DNA of 64,000 nt, taken from the NCBI GenBank assembly GCA_023055425.1, contig JALGPY010000001.1, positions 31,361,001-31,425,000 on the forward strand. Reading direction: 5' to 3'. The position numbers and the translations under genes are program-made. The stretch comes from Linanthus parryae. Lineage: Eukaryota; Streptophyta; Magnoliopsida; Ericales; Polemoniaceae. The notes under the pieces were generated by a model. That model searched no databases and had not been told where the DNA came from. It worked only from the letters and a program-made list of their open reading frames with translations. Below are positions 23,342-35,279 of this stretch, in pieces (position 1 is the stretch's first letter; every line of letters starts with the position of its first letter).

Positions 23342-23872
23342 CTTTTAACCCATTTAATTATTTACTTATACATTAATATAATATCATATATTATACAAAA
23401 AATACGTATATTTACTGAATAGTATAAGTTCTCACGATGAATATGTCGTTCGTTGGAAAAAAGTTATAATAAATTATTAATTATTACTATGCCACCGAAA
23501 TTATTAAATTTCATATAACTAAGATTATATGAAATTTAGAATTGTGAATAAAAATAATTAAAATTTTAAATATAACTTTGACTAAGTAATTTTTCACATA
23601 TACATAATATATATGTAAATAAATAAATAAATAAATAAATTCAATTTCCTTTAAAAAAGTGTTTATAAAATTATAGGGGTGAGAATTTAGGGTGCACTAG
23701 TCTTGTTACATATATTCATCCAACATGCATGCGGGTGGAAAGTTAATGGTATGTACCACCTTTGCAACCATTTTAAAATATGGATACTGCAGATGCTGCA
23801 ATTGAAACAATGGGTATCAAATTCACACAAAAACCAAATAATTGGTACTACCAATGCAAAACTAAATTTGTT
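23092..23872. mobile_element. inverted-repeat DNA element, ~780 bp
   Basis: The left arm (23100-23285) includes TGGATTTGGTACACA, TTTCAATTGTAGCATCCA and ATCATATGTTGGATGG. The right arm (23690-23872) holds the same features inverted (CATCCAACATGC, TGCTGCAATTGAAACAATGG, AATTGGTACTACC). The arms are ~180 bp and diverged. The spacer is AT-rich with an (AAAT)n run at ~23617-23640. Long TIRs without a gene suggest a foldback or Mutator-like element. A solitary left arm also sits at 21350-21594. Confidence 0.65.
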
Positions 23873-24564
23873 ATTTTTTTTCTTTTCTCTCTTTTTTTTT
23901 TTTTGACGAAACTATTTTTTTTAGTATTTGAGAATTCGTTGGTCCACCATAGGGAGCTATTCACTCGTTTGCTCTATAGCCTCTATCTACGAAGGAGCAC
24001 AATAATTGATTTTCGTGACGTATTAGCTATCATTTAACTGTGTAACATTAGCTAAAAAAAGTCGTGCAACACGCCCCTTTAGTTTAACACTATACGTAAA
24101 TTATTAGGTGATTCTCAGTTAAAAAATAAATAAAAAATAAAAAAATAAGAAAAAAAGAGAAAAAAAAAGTAGTAGGTGATATGACAGGAAGACAATCAAC
24201 ACCCGACAGATTAGTTTATAATTAACGATGCTTCAAATATTATTTGATGAATTATCCGTATGACTGACTGAAGTGATCAAAGCTTAGCTCAGATCCTTCC
24301 AAAAATTTATAATATTATGTACCTTATGCCATGAATTATTTCAACTACTGATAGCAAGATGGTATAGGCACACACACGATACAAACACATACTTAAACAT
24401 AGAAACAAAATGACACACTGATTTCTTGATTGATTGATAACATAAACTAAGCGACTATAATTGTTTAAAACGAAAAACTAAACTTAGACGGTTCGACCTA
24501 ACGGGCCGAAAAAAACCGACAAGAAAATTCGGACTTACTTCGACATCATTAAATAAAGGCTTGA
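23873..24564. other. intergenic, includes duplicate of 2652-2895
   Basis: 24053-24345 repeats 2652-2895. The rest, 24346-24564, is gene-free. It contains GACGGTTCGACC / GGGCCGAAAAAAACC text reminiscent of the Reina-type LTRs at 28320-28400 and may be part of such an LTR cut by the Tekay LTR that begins at 24565. Confidence 0.5.
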
Positions 24565-24897
24565 TGTAACACCCCGAAATTTATAGGGGTCAAAATACAA
24601 TAAAGTAAAAAAAATTGGAGGTAACTATAAAAAAAATCTTTTCAATAGTGTGCTGACAGGAATGACCAGAATGTGAATTCATGATGGAGGTATTATGCAA
24701 TTTCTGAGAAAACTGAGGCCAGTTTATAAAACAAAAATTGAATATCTAGCTGAAACCTAGCAGAAATGGATTTTTTAGAATGTGAAGATATCTATGAAGT
24801 ACGCAATAGTATTGGGGTCATACTGCAATTTTCATAAACTAAGAAATATCCTAAAATATAAAACCTATCCAAAAAAAAATTGAAGAACTACAAATTC
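24565..24897 (+). repeat. Tekay-type Gypsy LTR, left fragment
   Basis: Starts TGTAACACCCCGAAATTT, a common start of plant Tekay/Del LTRs, preceded by CTTGA. It is cut at 24897 by the CACTA terminus at 24898. Its last 55 bases are repeated at 50997-51049 just before the rest of a similar LTR, which ends at 54002. Confidence 0.75.
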
Positions 24898-25260
24898 CAC
24901 TACAGGAAATTATCTCGTAAACGGCGGTAAAAAAGTGCCTTTAAAAGCCCCAAAACCGCCTTAAAAGTATCTTAAGGAGGTTTTTACGGCGGCTTGGCTT
25001 CCGCCATATAGCTAAGTGTCGTTTATAGGTTACGGCGCTTTTTACCACTGTATAAATACTTACCCGGCGCTTGGTCTTTCCGTCGAAAATTTAAGGGCTC
25101 TTTTTGTTAACCGCCTTTAAAGATACTAAGGGCGGTTTTGATAACCGCCATTTAACATTTCAAGGGCGCCTTTCTTTACCACCATAAGATTTAGGGCGGT
25201 TACATATAACCACCTTTCAAAATATTACACAGCTAACTGAAACCGTCGTTTTTTAATTCA
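24898..25260. repeat. CACTA subterminal repeats
   Basis: Repeated ACCGCC(TT) / GGCGGTT units in both orientations follow the CACTACAGGAAA terminus, similar in style to the block at 340-600 but not obviously the same family. Confidence 0.75.
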
Positions 25261-26450
25261 TTTTCTTACCCAGCCTACCCACATATCTGCTGACATCCCT
25301 GTTCTTTAACTAACTAAACAGCAAATGCATAAATCCAATACAATCATCCAAATTCTCTAAACAACCCAAAACTATATAACACCACATTCAAGAGTATCAT
25401 CCACAATATTAGTCAGTCGCAAAATATACAACTCCAAACTAGGAGTATTGAAATACCTAGCCTTGAACTTATGGTCGCTGGACCAAAAACTATCCCTAAC
25501 AGCATACATAATATCTTTTTAAGTCTCAAAACATCTACTTATCCGTCATCCTCCTAGCCTCCACCTTGACCGGGCATCTTAGACGTCACATTAATTATGT
25601 TCCGGCTCGAATGGACCAAGATGCAAAATAGTGTAATGCATAAGTTTTAGAAATATTTGTAATTGTAACTATATAAAAAAATGTTGTAGTTTTTACGTCA
25701 TTGATGGGTCACACGACACTCTTCCCCTTCGCAGCCAAAATACAAGTCGCATCTGACCTATACCGCCGCAACGGAAATTTATCTTTCGAGCTTACGTCGA
25801 TTCGGACTTCGGCATTCCCTTCACCTATGATTTGCCCGTCAACCATATTGTTTGGGTTGGTTGAGATAATAGTGCCACGTGCCAAGTTTATCGGAGGTTT
25901 GGTCCGTTGTAGATGTTAACCACCTCTCCGACATGTCGCTTCATAATATAAAAGTTTAGATTAGGCAGATCGAATAAAATCACTGTTTGCTTTGCTAGTA
26001 ACAAAGTAATACCCAAGAACATATCCATAGTTTAAGAGACTAAACAGTATTTGTCTGTTATGTTAGATTAGGCAGTTCACTGTTTTCACAATAGCATATC
26101 AAGACATTGAGCCTTTATGGAACACACAACATGACAATAAAAAATGAATTTGGGGTTCTTACTACGCGACATGGATTGATTACTAGGGAAAGCCTGACTT
26201 CATCGTGATAGTTGGCAAAGTTTGAAGGAAGTAGCATACTTTTATCAGTTTTATGGACTATAACAGAGTTGATAGATGGAAGGTCGACGAACATGATGGA
26301 AGTTTGTGATCAGGGAAGTAGATGAATCATGTTTATTACCAATTACTAGAAAACAGACATCAATCCCTTTGTCTAAACTCTCACTCAAATGCTATTACTG
26401 TTTGCATATATTGATAATATTTGAATCAATTGCTTAATGACCCATTTAAC
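25261..26450. other. CACTA 3' region, no gene seen
   Basis: Non-coding sequence between the subterminal repeats and the next insertion. ORF-like stretches (25701) lack motifs. It may include the untranslated 3' end of the TNPA-like gene. Confidence 0.4.
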
Positions 26451-27002
26451 TGTTGTGAAAAATCCACCAAAACAACCATTTCAGAATATAAGTTAGTACA
26501 AAAAGATGAATTGGAAAACTCATAAATAAAATACAGAAGTAGAGAAAAAGAGATAGAAGAACTTATCGATTTGTAGGAGATGATGAGATTAATGATGTAG
26601 GCTAAGGCGGTCCAGGACCTATCTTTAGGATAGTAATTTCCCCCACTATATGGTGCAAAATGGGTTACATGGAAATGCTACCCACCGATACAATGCCTAC
26701 CACGGTGGAGAAGAAGCAAGATTGCACTTCTTATCTTCTCCTAAATTAGAACCCAACCCGAACAAGAAACAAGTAATTGAAGAAGAGAAACACCAATTTG
26801 AGAAAAAAAAACTATTTGACACAAAATACATACTTGTATTTATAGGAAACAAGGGGTGCTTGAAGCACCTTTTAGGAAAAGACACTATGAAAAATCACAA
26901 TTGTTGTAAAAGTTACAATTATTTGAACCAACACAACTTTTTTAAAAAAGTCACAATTTAATTTTAAAATCAAAAATGTTATTTTGGAATTTTTATACAA
27001 CA
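26451..27002 (-). repeat. LTR (3' LTR, minus orientation)
   Basis: Pairs with 34493-35039. It contains the ~100-codon ORF at 26650, which is present in a shifted form in the other LTR and is not a gene. Confidence 0.85.
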
Positions 27003-28195
27003 ATCCCCCACTAAAAATTCTCAAAATAATAGACTCGAATTATAAAATACAACGACGCAAATAAATAAATAAAGATGGGTAGAGTACAACGTATCGCCAA
27101 CGGTGGACTGGGCCTTGAACCGTGGTTTGAATAGAGACTTTTATCCGTGAGGATAGTAAGAAACTATTCACGTAGGTACCGGGTTCTAATTCTTCAAGAG
27201 GCAGCGCTTTGATATGGGCCTTGCGCTAAATCGGTCTTAATAAGTACTCTCGGGGTCTTACCGAGTATGCCCTAGAAAGAGGCCTCTCACTTCCTTACTT
27301 GCAAAGGCAGAATCATCTAGAGCGCCCACAACCGCTAAATCGCTCCACCATAAAGGCTATGAGTTTTGTTAAGGACATTACGTCACACCTACTAATATTA
27401 CTGTGGATAAACATTGCATTAGTCTGATACGGTACTTTGAAGGAATATCATTCATTTCTAAGTAAGAAGTTTATACCCCCACTATTCCTTAAATAATGCA
27501 ATGCAATGGGAATGTAGTCTCACACTAGCATTCCATGGGTAGTCTTTTAATTGAATTCTCCTTGAACCTCGATGCATGTCATTTTCGGTAATGACGGACA
27601 TCATCATGATGAGGTAGGTTTCAATTTAGACACCTCTATTGATCGGTAATAGTCCCATATCTCCCGTGACTTAAAATTCTTCAACCAAATAATATGTGGT
27701 TGGTATTTCACTTAATATCTCAATGTCATGACATTTGTCTCAAACAACACATCCCATTTTATGCGGATTCCTTTTATGTATTTTCAATTCAACGCGATGC
27801 TCACTAGAGCATTTGTTGTAGTTACTCACAAATGGTTCTTACCTCTGTTTTCAAACTCACAGTAAAGAAATGATTAGTTCGACAATGTATTTAATAGTAA
27901 AGAAATAGCTATTATTAAGAGAAATGAGAATCCTATAGTCATGCTATTAAACTTCTCAATAACTTAAATTTACTGCAACCATAATCTTACCAGAGGAGGA
28001 TTATAAGAGAGTTGATCACTCAATCAACTTCCATTCAATTGAATATGAAATGAGATAAAGTATGAACACACAAGCACCATCGGAGACTCTAACGTTTCCC
28101 ATATCTCTTTGGCAATGCCAAGCTCCTTCTTGATTTCTTTAATCAAGATGACGCCAATATACACAACATACTACGCCCAAACGTATACGATGCAC
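27003..28195. other. LTR element interior, no intact gene
   Basis: AT-rich with no ORF of note. It includes a purine tract next to the LTR and weak gag-like text at the right end (minus strand). Confidence 0.45.
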
Positions 28196-28615
28196 TGTTA
28201 CAAGGCCGCTGGTGAGGTACCAACGGGAGAAAGCCGCAAGGCTCCTGGAACGGCAGAGGACGAAGAGAGAAGAGAGAGAAGAAGTTGAGAGAATTTTTTT
28301 TGTTATTGATTAAATCAGAAAATACTCTCTTTTATCTAACCCTTTCGGTTCGACCCAACTACGACCCGGAAAGAACCGAAAAGAAAACTGGGAAGGGGTT
28401 TATAAACTACCCAAAAAATTGTTCATGCGACTCGATAAAAAATTCAGTAAACGAAAACAATATTCCCAATAAATAACATTAACAAATAAAACGTCTACTT
28501 ATTCGGTACGACGAAATCATCAAACCTCCTCGGCGGGCGCACAATCCTCCGCAAGTGTGTCCGCGACGGAGGCTCTACCGCCTCGTGCTCACTATCGTCT
28601 GCTATACTCGTACCA
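28196..28615 (-). repeat. Reina-like 3' LTR (420 bp)
   Basis: On the minus strand it starts TGGTACGAGTATAGC and ends CTTGTAACA. A purine-rich CCCCGGGGGAG tract lies just before it. Confidence 0.88.
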
Positions 28616-28801
28616 ACTCCCCCGGGGTTGAGAACCGCCATGTCGACAAGGTGGAGTGTAGGAAAATCACGAACCATACTATCCGCAGGTTCCCACGTAT
28701 CTGCCAAAACCATCGGACCAAGAGACCCGCCACTGAAGATAGGGTACACCATCCATTACCACTGTACGCTGCTCGGTGGCCGACAATGGAATAGCAACGA
28801 C
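28495..28801 (-). pseudogene. degenerate chromodomain tail of the Reina-like integrase
   Basis: In a frame different from the upstream integrase ORF, the minus strand reads ADTWEPADSMVRDFPTLHLV, close to the second half of a chromodomain (ATWE...F P.. L.D). The first half is only weakly recognisable and the frame shifts within it. The text runs on into the LTR. Confidence 0.6.
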
Positions 28802-29471
28802 CCTTATAAAATTCAGTAGGTAACATACCATCCAGGACTACAGAAGACCCCACGACGTAAGGTCTCAAGAGGGGCACATGGAACACATCATGAATACGAC
28901 TGGCAGACGGAAGCTGCAAGCGATAAGAGAATTCACCAATACGTTCCAACACCTGAAAAGGACCATAGTACCGGCGAGCAAGTTTGGCAGCCAAAGGCCG
29001 AGCCACGAACCTTTGCCGATACGGGTGTAGACGAAGAAGAACCGTATCCCCCACGTCAAAAGACAAGTCGCGACGATGTTTATTAGCCGCAATACTGATC
29101 CGCTGCTGCATCTTGGAGAAGTGAAGCTTCAAATCCTGCAACAGTTTGCGACGTTCATCAAGTAATTCATCAACAGTAGGGGATTTACCTGAACGAGAAG
29201 ACAAAGGAAACAATGAAGGGGGATCGCGACCGTAGAGTGCACGAAACAGAGAAGAAGCAATGCTCTCGTTATGCGTGCAGTTGAGCGCCAACTCCGCCCA
29301 AGGTAAGAAGTGAGACCACCTCTTTGGCCGTTCACTCGTAAAGGCTCGCAGATATTGCTCTAAACCACGGTTTTTCACCTCTGTCTGTCCGTCTGTCTCT
29401 GGATGATAAGCAGTGCTGTACTTGAGGGAGGTGCCAATGAGACGAACGAGCTCCTTCCGAAAAGTACTCAT
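28802..29471 (-). pseudogene. Reina-like integrase, C-terminal half
   Basis: Contains FRKELVRLIGTSLKYSTAYH and PETDGQTEVKNRGLEQYLRA with the catalytic Glu in DGQTE. The C-terminal region follows with GDTVLLRLHPYRQ and IHDVFHVPLLRPY (GPF/Y-type module). A frameshift separates it from the first half near 29470. Confidence 0.85.
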
Positions 29472-30445
29472 AAAAATGGATCACGATCAGAGAGGAGAAG
29501 AGACGGAAACCCATGATGTTTGACTACCACATCCACAAATAACTTCGCAACTTTAGGCGCATCAAACTTGGTAGGAAGAGGGCCAAAATGTGCATACTTG
29601 GTTAACCGATCCACAACGACCATGATGGCGGTAAACCCTTGAGAAGTCGGCAATCTAGTGATAAAGTCCATAGTATCAAACTCCCATACCTGCTCTGGGA
29701 TAGTCAATGGCTGAAGAAGACTTGCAAGTTTCTGAGTAGAATACTTCGTCGTCTGAAAAACATGACAGGTGGCCACAAACTGACGAACATCCCACCTCAT
29801 GCGCGGCCAATAAAAACCCGCAAAGAGTCGGCGAAAAGTACGATCCACCACAGGATGTCCAGCCAGAGGAGAACTATGGAACTCAAGAAGAAGCTTCTCG
29901 CGCAAAGGAGAAGAGCCACTGATGCCGATACGAGTACCATAATATAACAAACCATCGAAAACCTTTAAATGTAGTGGTGGAGTGGCAGAACGAACCGCTG
30001 CATGTAAGGCCAACAAGTCGTCACTAACGCTATTCTCACGACGAATCTCCGCGAGCACCTCGGCATGGGGCCGAAAAACTGTGAGGGGTAAAGCTGTCGG
30101 GGAGGGATCGGTCCCCTCAAGAAGGACGGGGTCATCATCTCCACGACGAGACAAAGCATCGGCCACCCTGTTCAAAGTCCATGTCTTGTACTCAATGCGA
30201 AACTGAGATCCCATCAACTTCCTGATATAAAACTGCTGATCCGGGGTCTGAATAACCTGTGTCAACAGCTCACGTAAACTCTTCTGGTCGCTTCGGATAA
30301 CAAACTCGCGCCGAAGCAAGTACTGGCGCCACTTATGAACGGACTCAACAATGGCGTAGAGCTTCTTATGATGCGTCGAAGATAAGCGACGTCGAGGCCC
30401 CAATTTTTTGCTGAAGAATGTAATGGGGTGGTTGTCCTGCATCAA
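29468..30445 (-). pseudogene. Reina-like RNase H C-terminal part and integrase N-terminal half
   Basis: Begins with the RNase H segment (ITFFSKKLGPRRRLSSTHHK, VADALSRR at ~30170). The integrase zinc region follows, where the second cysteine motif reads CHVFQTTK (usually CxxC), a likely zinc-ligand loss. Then FDTMDFITRLP with the first catalytic Asp and SDRDPF with the second. Confidence 0.85.
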
Positions 30446-32463
30446 GACCGCACAACACCGACATCGGAAGCTTCAGTTTCCAAGAAGAATGTCAAAGAAA
30501 AATCGGGTAATCGCAATAAAGGAACAGAAGTCATGGTAGCCTTAAGAGCCTCAAAAGCAGCTGTAGCGGAGTCATTCCAAACAATAGAGTCCTTTTTCAA
30601 GAGCTCGGTCAACGGAGAGGCCAGAGACGCATAATCCCGGACAAAGCAGCGGTAATAATCGGTCAAACCCAGAAAGTCGCGAAGGTGCTTGAGGGATGTG
30701 GGTAGAAGCCAAGCAACCATAGTGGAAATTTTGTCCGGATCGGCCTTCAAGTGACCCTCGGAAATCAAATGACCCAGGTAATCCACTGTCGTTCTGCTAA
30801 AGGAACACTTAGTCAGTTTAACAAAGAAACAATGAGAAGAAAGGAGCTTCAAAACCCGATCAATATGGGTGGCATGGAGTAACAGTGTACTGCTGTAAAT
30901 GAGTATGCCATCGAAGAAGACAATAACAAAGCGGCGCAAATACGGATGAAAGATCTGATTCATCGCAGCCTGAAAGGTCGACGGGACATTGGTGAGCCCA
31001 AACGACATCACGAGGAACTCATAATGACCCTCGTGGGTTCGAAAAGCAGTCTGCTCAATATCTGGAGCACTCATACGTATCTGGTGATAACCCGAACGCA
31101 ATTCGAGTTTAGTAAAGAATCTAGCCGCACCCAACTCATCGAATAAATCATCAGATGTAGGAATGGGAAAGTCATCAGGTACAGTGGCTGTATTCAAGGC
31201 ACGATAATCAACACAGAAACGAAAAGTGCCGTCTTTCCTGTGCACTAGCAGCACTGGAGACGAGAATGCACTCTGACTAGGAAAAATAATTCCCTGTTGC
31301 AGCATGTCACGTACCTGTTTCTCGATCTCGGTCTTCTGAAAGTAAGGGTAGTGATACGGTCGTACATTGACCGGTTTGGATCCTGGCTGTAGATGAATGT
31401 GGTGATCATAAGGACAAGGTGGTGGAAGACCAGAAGGTAACTGAAAGACGCCTGTATGACGTGTGAGGACCTGCTGAATCTCAGAGGGAATGTCGGTGGG
31501 AAACTCAAGCTGGTCGGCCACAGACGGAGACGGAGATGCGTCCACAAAAAATAACTCGAAACACTCACATAACTGTGGCTGCGCAATTAAAGATAGGAAC
31601 TGGCTGTAAGATACCTGCTTTGGTGGAGCTCTGTTCCCCTGAAAAGTAACAGCCTTGCCGTCCCACTGAAACTCCATGTATAACTTACTATAATCCATCG
31701 CAAAACGACCCAGAGAAGCGAGCCATTGAACCCCTAACACAATATCAATACCGTGAACCATCAAAACATACAAATCCAGCTCCAGTGTAGTTCCTTGGAC
31801 GATCAAAGGTGTCTTCGGGCAATAATAAGAACATCGCAAGGTAGCGCCATTACTGACATAAACCTGAAAAGGTGACACTTGGTGCAAAACAAGTCCCAAC
31901 CTTTCAGCCACTGAAGGATGGATGAAGTTGTGTGTGCTACCGCTACCAATTAACACGTTGACAGACGATCCCAAAATCTGGCCCACAATGCGCAAGGAAC
32001 GCGGGCTCGAGTGAGTGGCTAAGGTATGAAGCAGGGAAATATCAACCTGAATCGTATCGTCAACATGAAGATCGGCTAGCTCATCGTCCTCATCTTCATC
32101 ATCACGTCCTCCCATTAGAAGCAAAAACTTGTGTTTGCAACGATGTGTCTTGTCATATTTCTCGTCACAGAACCAACACAATCCCTGAGAAGAACGAGCA
32201 TCCGTGAATTCCTGAGAGACTCTGACCTGCTGCAAAGCTGGCTTTCGGCCAACAAATGGTGTAGGGGCTGCCATGGTGGTGTCAGGTAGTTTAGAACTGT
32301 TCAGTTGCCAAGAACGACGAGGTGCATATGCGGTAACCGTGTCCGCATGACTGGCTGATAACTCACGTGCCAGTGCAAAGGCCTCGGCCAAAGTAGACGG
32401 GTTACGCAACAATAACTCACGACGAACGGGTTGTTTGAGACCCGAACGAAAAATAGAGATCAA
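30442..32463 (-). pseudogene. Reina-like gag C-terminus, protease, reverse transcriptase, RNase H start
   Basis: 673 codons. The N-terminus is gag (FRSGLKQPVRREL), then a CCHC-like knuckle (CWFCDEKYDKTHRC). The protease motif is altered to IGSGSTHNFI (usually DSGSTHNF). The RT core has FRFCVDYRALN, but the two catalytic aspartates are changed: KLELRSGYH (D to E, 31102-31104) and FFDGILIY (second D of the DD pair to G, 30907-30909). RNase H opens as LETEASD (usually TDAS). It ends at a frameshift near 30450. The enzyme would be inactive. Confidence 0.9.
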
Positions 32464-32504
32464 TGTAGCCGGTCCGGTTCAGGTGAGCAAAAGTAGTCAT
32501 AGTA

Positions 32505-32861
32505 TTACTGAAATTTGTAAATCCAGCCGGCGGGATCGCTGCCCGTGAAGCGAGGAGCGTCCACACGCATACGGGGGCCATTATCGTTGGTGCCGGTAGG
32601 AGTAGCCACCACCGAGGCTGGAATGGTCCAGCCGGATGCAACTAGCGACGGGGATGTGGTGGGTGTGGCGGCGACGGGTTGCAGGGTGGTAACGGGTGGA
32701 GTTGGTAGTATCGGCTTGTCTTTGAGGGCAGCGAGTATAATGTCCAATTTTGACTCGATTTCCTGGTTCTCCTCCGTGAGACCTAGGACCTTGGAGTATA
32801 GGGTTTTGTAGGAGGTGGTTTGGATTTCGAGGGACATGGCAGAGGGCTGGGTTGGTGCCAT
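32505..32861 (-). pseudogene. Reina-like gag N-terminus
   Basis: The likely start is the ATG at 32859-32861 (MAPTQPSAMS). It ends ...DPAGWIYKFQ then stop. Out-of-frame text after the stop (YYDYFCSPEPDRLH) is the normal gag continuation. Roughly 100 codons are then missing before FRSGL at ~32450, pointing to an internal gag deletion. Confidence 0.75.
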
Positions 32862-32909
32862 GGGTGTGAGCGGTGGAGGGAGGTTGGTGATCGCGGATGA
32901 AAGCACCAG

Positions 32910-33333
32910 TGTTACAAAGGCCGCTGGTGAGGTACCAACGGGAGAAAGCCGCAAGGCTCCTGGAATGGCAGAGGACGAAGAGAGAAGAGAGAGAAGAAGT
33001 TGAGAGAAATTTTCTTGTTATTGATTAAATCAGAAAATACTCTCTTTTATCTAACCCTGTCTGTTCGACCCAACTACGACCCGGAAAGAACCGAAAAGAA
33101 AACAGGGAAGGGGTTATAAACTACCCAAAAAATTGTTCATGCGACTCGATAAAAAATTCAGTAAACGAAAACAATATTCCACATAAAATAAATCAAACTA
33201 TAAATCAAAAGACTACTTCTTTGGTACGACGAAATCATCAAACCTCCTCGGCGGGCGCACATTCCTCCGCAAGTGTGTCCGCGACGGAGGCTCTACCGGC
33301 TCGCGCTCACTATCGTCTGCTATACTCGTATCA
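32910..33333 (-). repeat. Reina-like 5' LTR (424 bp)
   Basis: Same sequence as 28196-28615 with small indels. It is followed on the plus strand by the TSD TGCAC. Confidence 0.88.
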
Positions 33334-33338
33334 TGCAC

Positions 33339-34492
33339 AATTCCAAAAAAGAAATAGATACACGATATTTATTTCATACTATCCCGCGACGCACATATAC
33401 TGCAAAGAGAACTTACAAAATTATGAGTTTCTGAATTTCACTATTTGCTGAACATTACATGCTCATTATTTTATTTATTTTATTTTTCATGAAATAAAAG
33501 AATTCAAATTTCAGAAACTCCCAGCGATGCAAAGTTGTAATAGAAGAGCCACATTTTTAATCTTTAAGGGAGCCAATAAGCACTAATTTTACAAGAATAA
33601 GACAAATTTTAAATTCAAATGAGACAGTTGTATCACCAAACGGTCACATGACTGTTGGTAATTCCAAATGTCTAAAAATAACTCAAACAAGTTAAAGGGT
33701 CTCCATCCAAACCCACAAGTTCATTTCACACCGTTACAGAGAGAAAAGGTACACAAAAATGGAAACAAAATGGTTTGTAACAGGTGAGTTTAAGTATTGC
33801 AAATACTATAAGAAGGAATAAGAGTTATTCACCTATATATAAAGATTCTAGAAATTAGAATTGCATAATATATGAACACAGAAGATACAACCATAAAAAG
33901 ATACTTATTCTGACGGTTTCTGCATATATTAGGTATCTCCTTCTTCGCTTGTTCAATCCTCCGACAGTGATATATCGATGAAGCAAAAAGTCATTAATTT
34001 GCATTCGACTGATATCCGCAATGGATCGGAATCCCCCGCGATCTAGACTCCATTTTGAGTCCCCCACGAACAAGACACAAACCTTTAAATGACACTGTAA
34101 AAAGTGTACAGGAAATCACCATAGAATTGCTCCGTATGCAAGCCAATCTTGTGACGACGAGCACTTGTATCCTCTTTTCTGGTGCCTCTTTCTCATAGAT
34201 GGTCCTCTTCATGACTACCAAGACTAGGGCCTCGACCATGCATGCAATAATATATCTATCTTCAGAGTGAAAACTGCGTGCCTCAAATGGTTATGACAAG
34301 AACCATCTCATCAACAAAAAGTGGGTTTGATAACACGTTTTATCCTTTCCATGGAACCATAAAGAAAGACAATCTTCCGATCTTCCAACGACACTACCCG
34401 TGATCTCGTCCATACTTCCATCTCTTGGTATCAACAATAGCATATTCTGAAATTGTGCAAAAACACCACGAGAAAAATTACTATCCTAAAAT
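33339..34492. other. LTR element interior, no gene seen
   Basis: AT-rich and without a supported ORF. It is the other half of the interior split by the Reina-like insertion. Confidence 0.45.
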
Positions 34493-35039
34493 TGTTGTGA
34501 AAAATCCACCAAAACAACAATTTGAGAATATAAGTTAGTACAAAAAGATGAATCGGAAAACTCATAAATAAAATACAGAAGAAGAGAAAAAGATATAGAA
34601 GAACTTATCGATTTGTAGGAGATGATGAGATTAATGATGTAGGCTAAGGCGGTCCATGATCTATCTTTAGGATAGTAATTTCCCCCACTATATGGTGCAA
34701 AATGGGTTACATGGAAATGCTACCCACCGATACAATGCCTACCACGGTGGAGAAGAAGCAAGATTGCACTTCTTATCTTCTCCTAAATTAGAACCCAACC
34801 CAAACAAGAAACATGTGATTGAAGAAGAGAAACACCAATTTGTAAAAACTATTTGACACAAAAGACATACTTGTATTTATAAGAACCAAGGGGTGCTTGA
34901 AGCACCTTTTAGGAAAAGACACTATGAAAAATCACAATTGTTGTAAAAGTTACAATTATTTGAACCAACACAACTTTTTTAGAAAAGTCACAATTTAAAC
35001 TTAAAAACAAAAACGTTATGTTAGAATTTTTACACAACA
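34493..35039 (-). repeat. LTR (5' LTR, minus orientation)
   Basis: Partner of 26451-27002, differing by a few substitutions and small deletions. Confidence 0.85.
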
Positions 35040-35279
35040 TTCACAGTTGGAGAGGTTAGGCTTACGGAACTATTTTAAGCATGATGCTCAAATTTAGAGC
35101 ACACCTTTGTTCTAATTGTTAAGCCATTACCAGATGCAATAGTTTGAAGTATTTCGAATCTTCGATAGAAGCCACTCTAGACGAATATTTGATTATGTTT
35201 TGGGGCAATTCTCTCACCAAGGTATGATAATGAGATTGTTCAAGAGACAAAGGCAATCAAATTTAATAAAATTACCTGA

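Larger units (their letters stand above)
28196..33333 (-). mobile_element. Reina-like chromovirus (Gypsy), 5138 bp
   Basis: Bounded by LTRs 28196-28615 and 32910-33333 with a perfect TSD TGCAC (28191-28195 and 33334-33338). The LTRs are colinear with minor differences. Minus strand order: gag, protease, RT, RNase H, integrase, chromodomain-like tail. Short LTRs and small size fit the Reina clade. The region just inside the 5' LTR reads TGGTGCTTTCATCC on the minus strand, a likely primer-binding site. Coding is broken by a gag deletion, frameshifts and active-site changes. Confidence 0.88.
26451..35039 (-). mobile_element. non-autonomous LTR element carrying a nested chromovirus
   Basis: LTR copies at 26451-27002 and 34493-35039 (about 550 bp, TGTTGT...ACAACA) share long identical stretches such as GATGTAGGCTAAGGCGGTCC. 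Minus orientation is inferred because a purine tract (AGTGGGGGAT on the minus strand) adjoins the inner side of the left LTR. Flanking pentamers are TTAAC and TTCAC (4 of 5 match). The native interior is ~2.35 kb without recognisable pol. At ~28090-28140 a short gag-like text (IAKEIWETLES) is readable on the minus strand. The Reina-like element at 28196-33333 sits inside. Confidence 0.8.
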
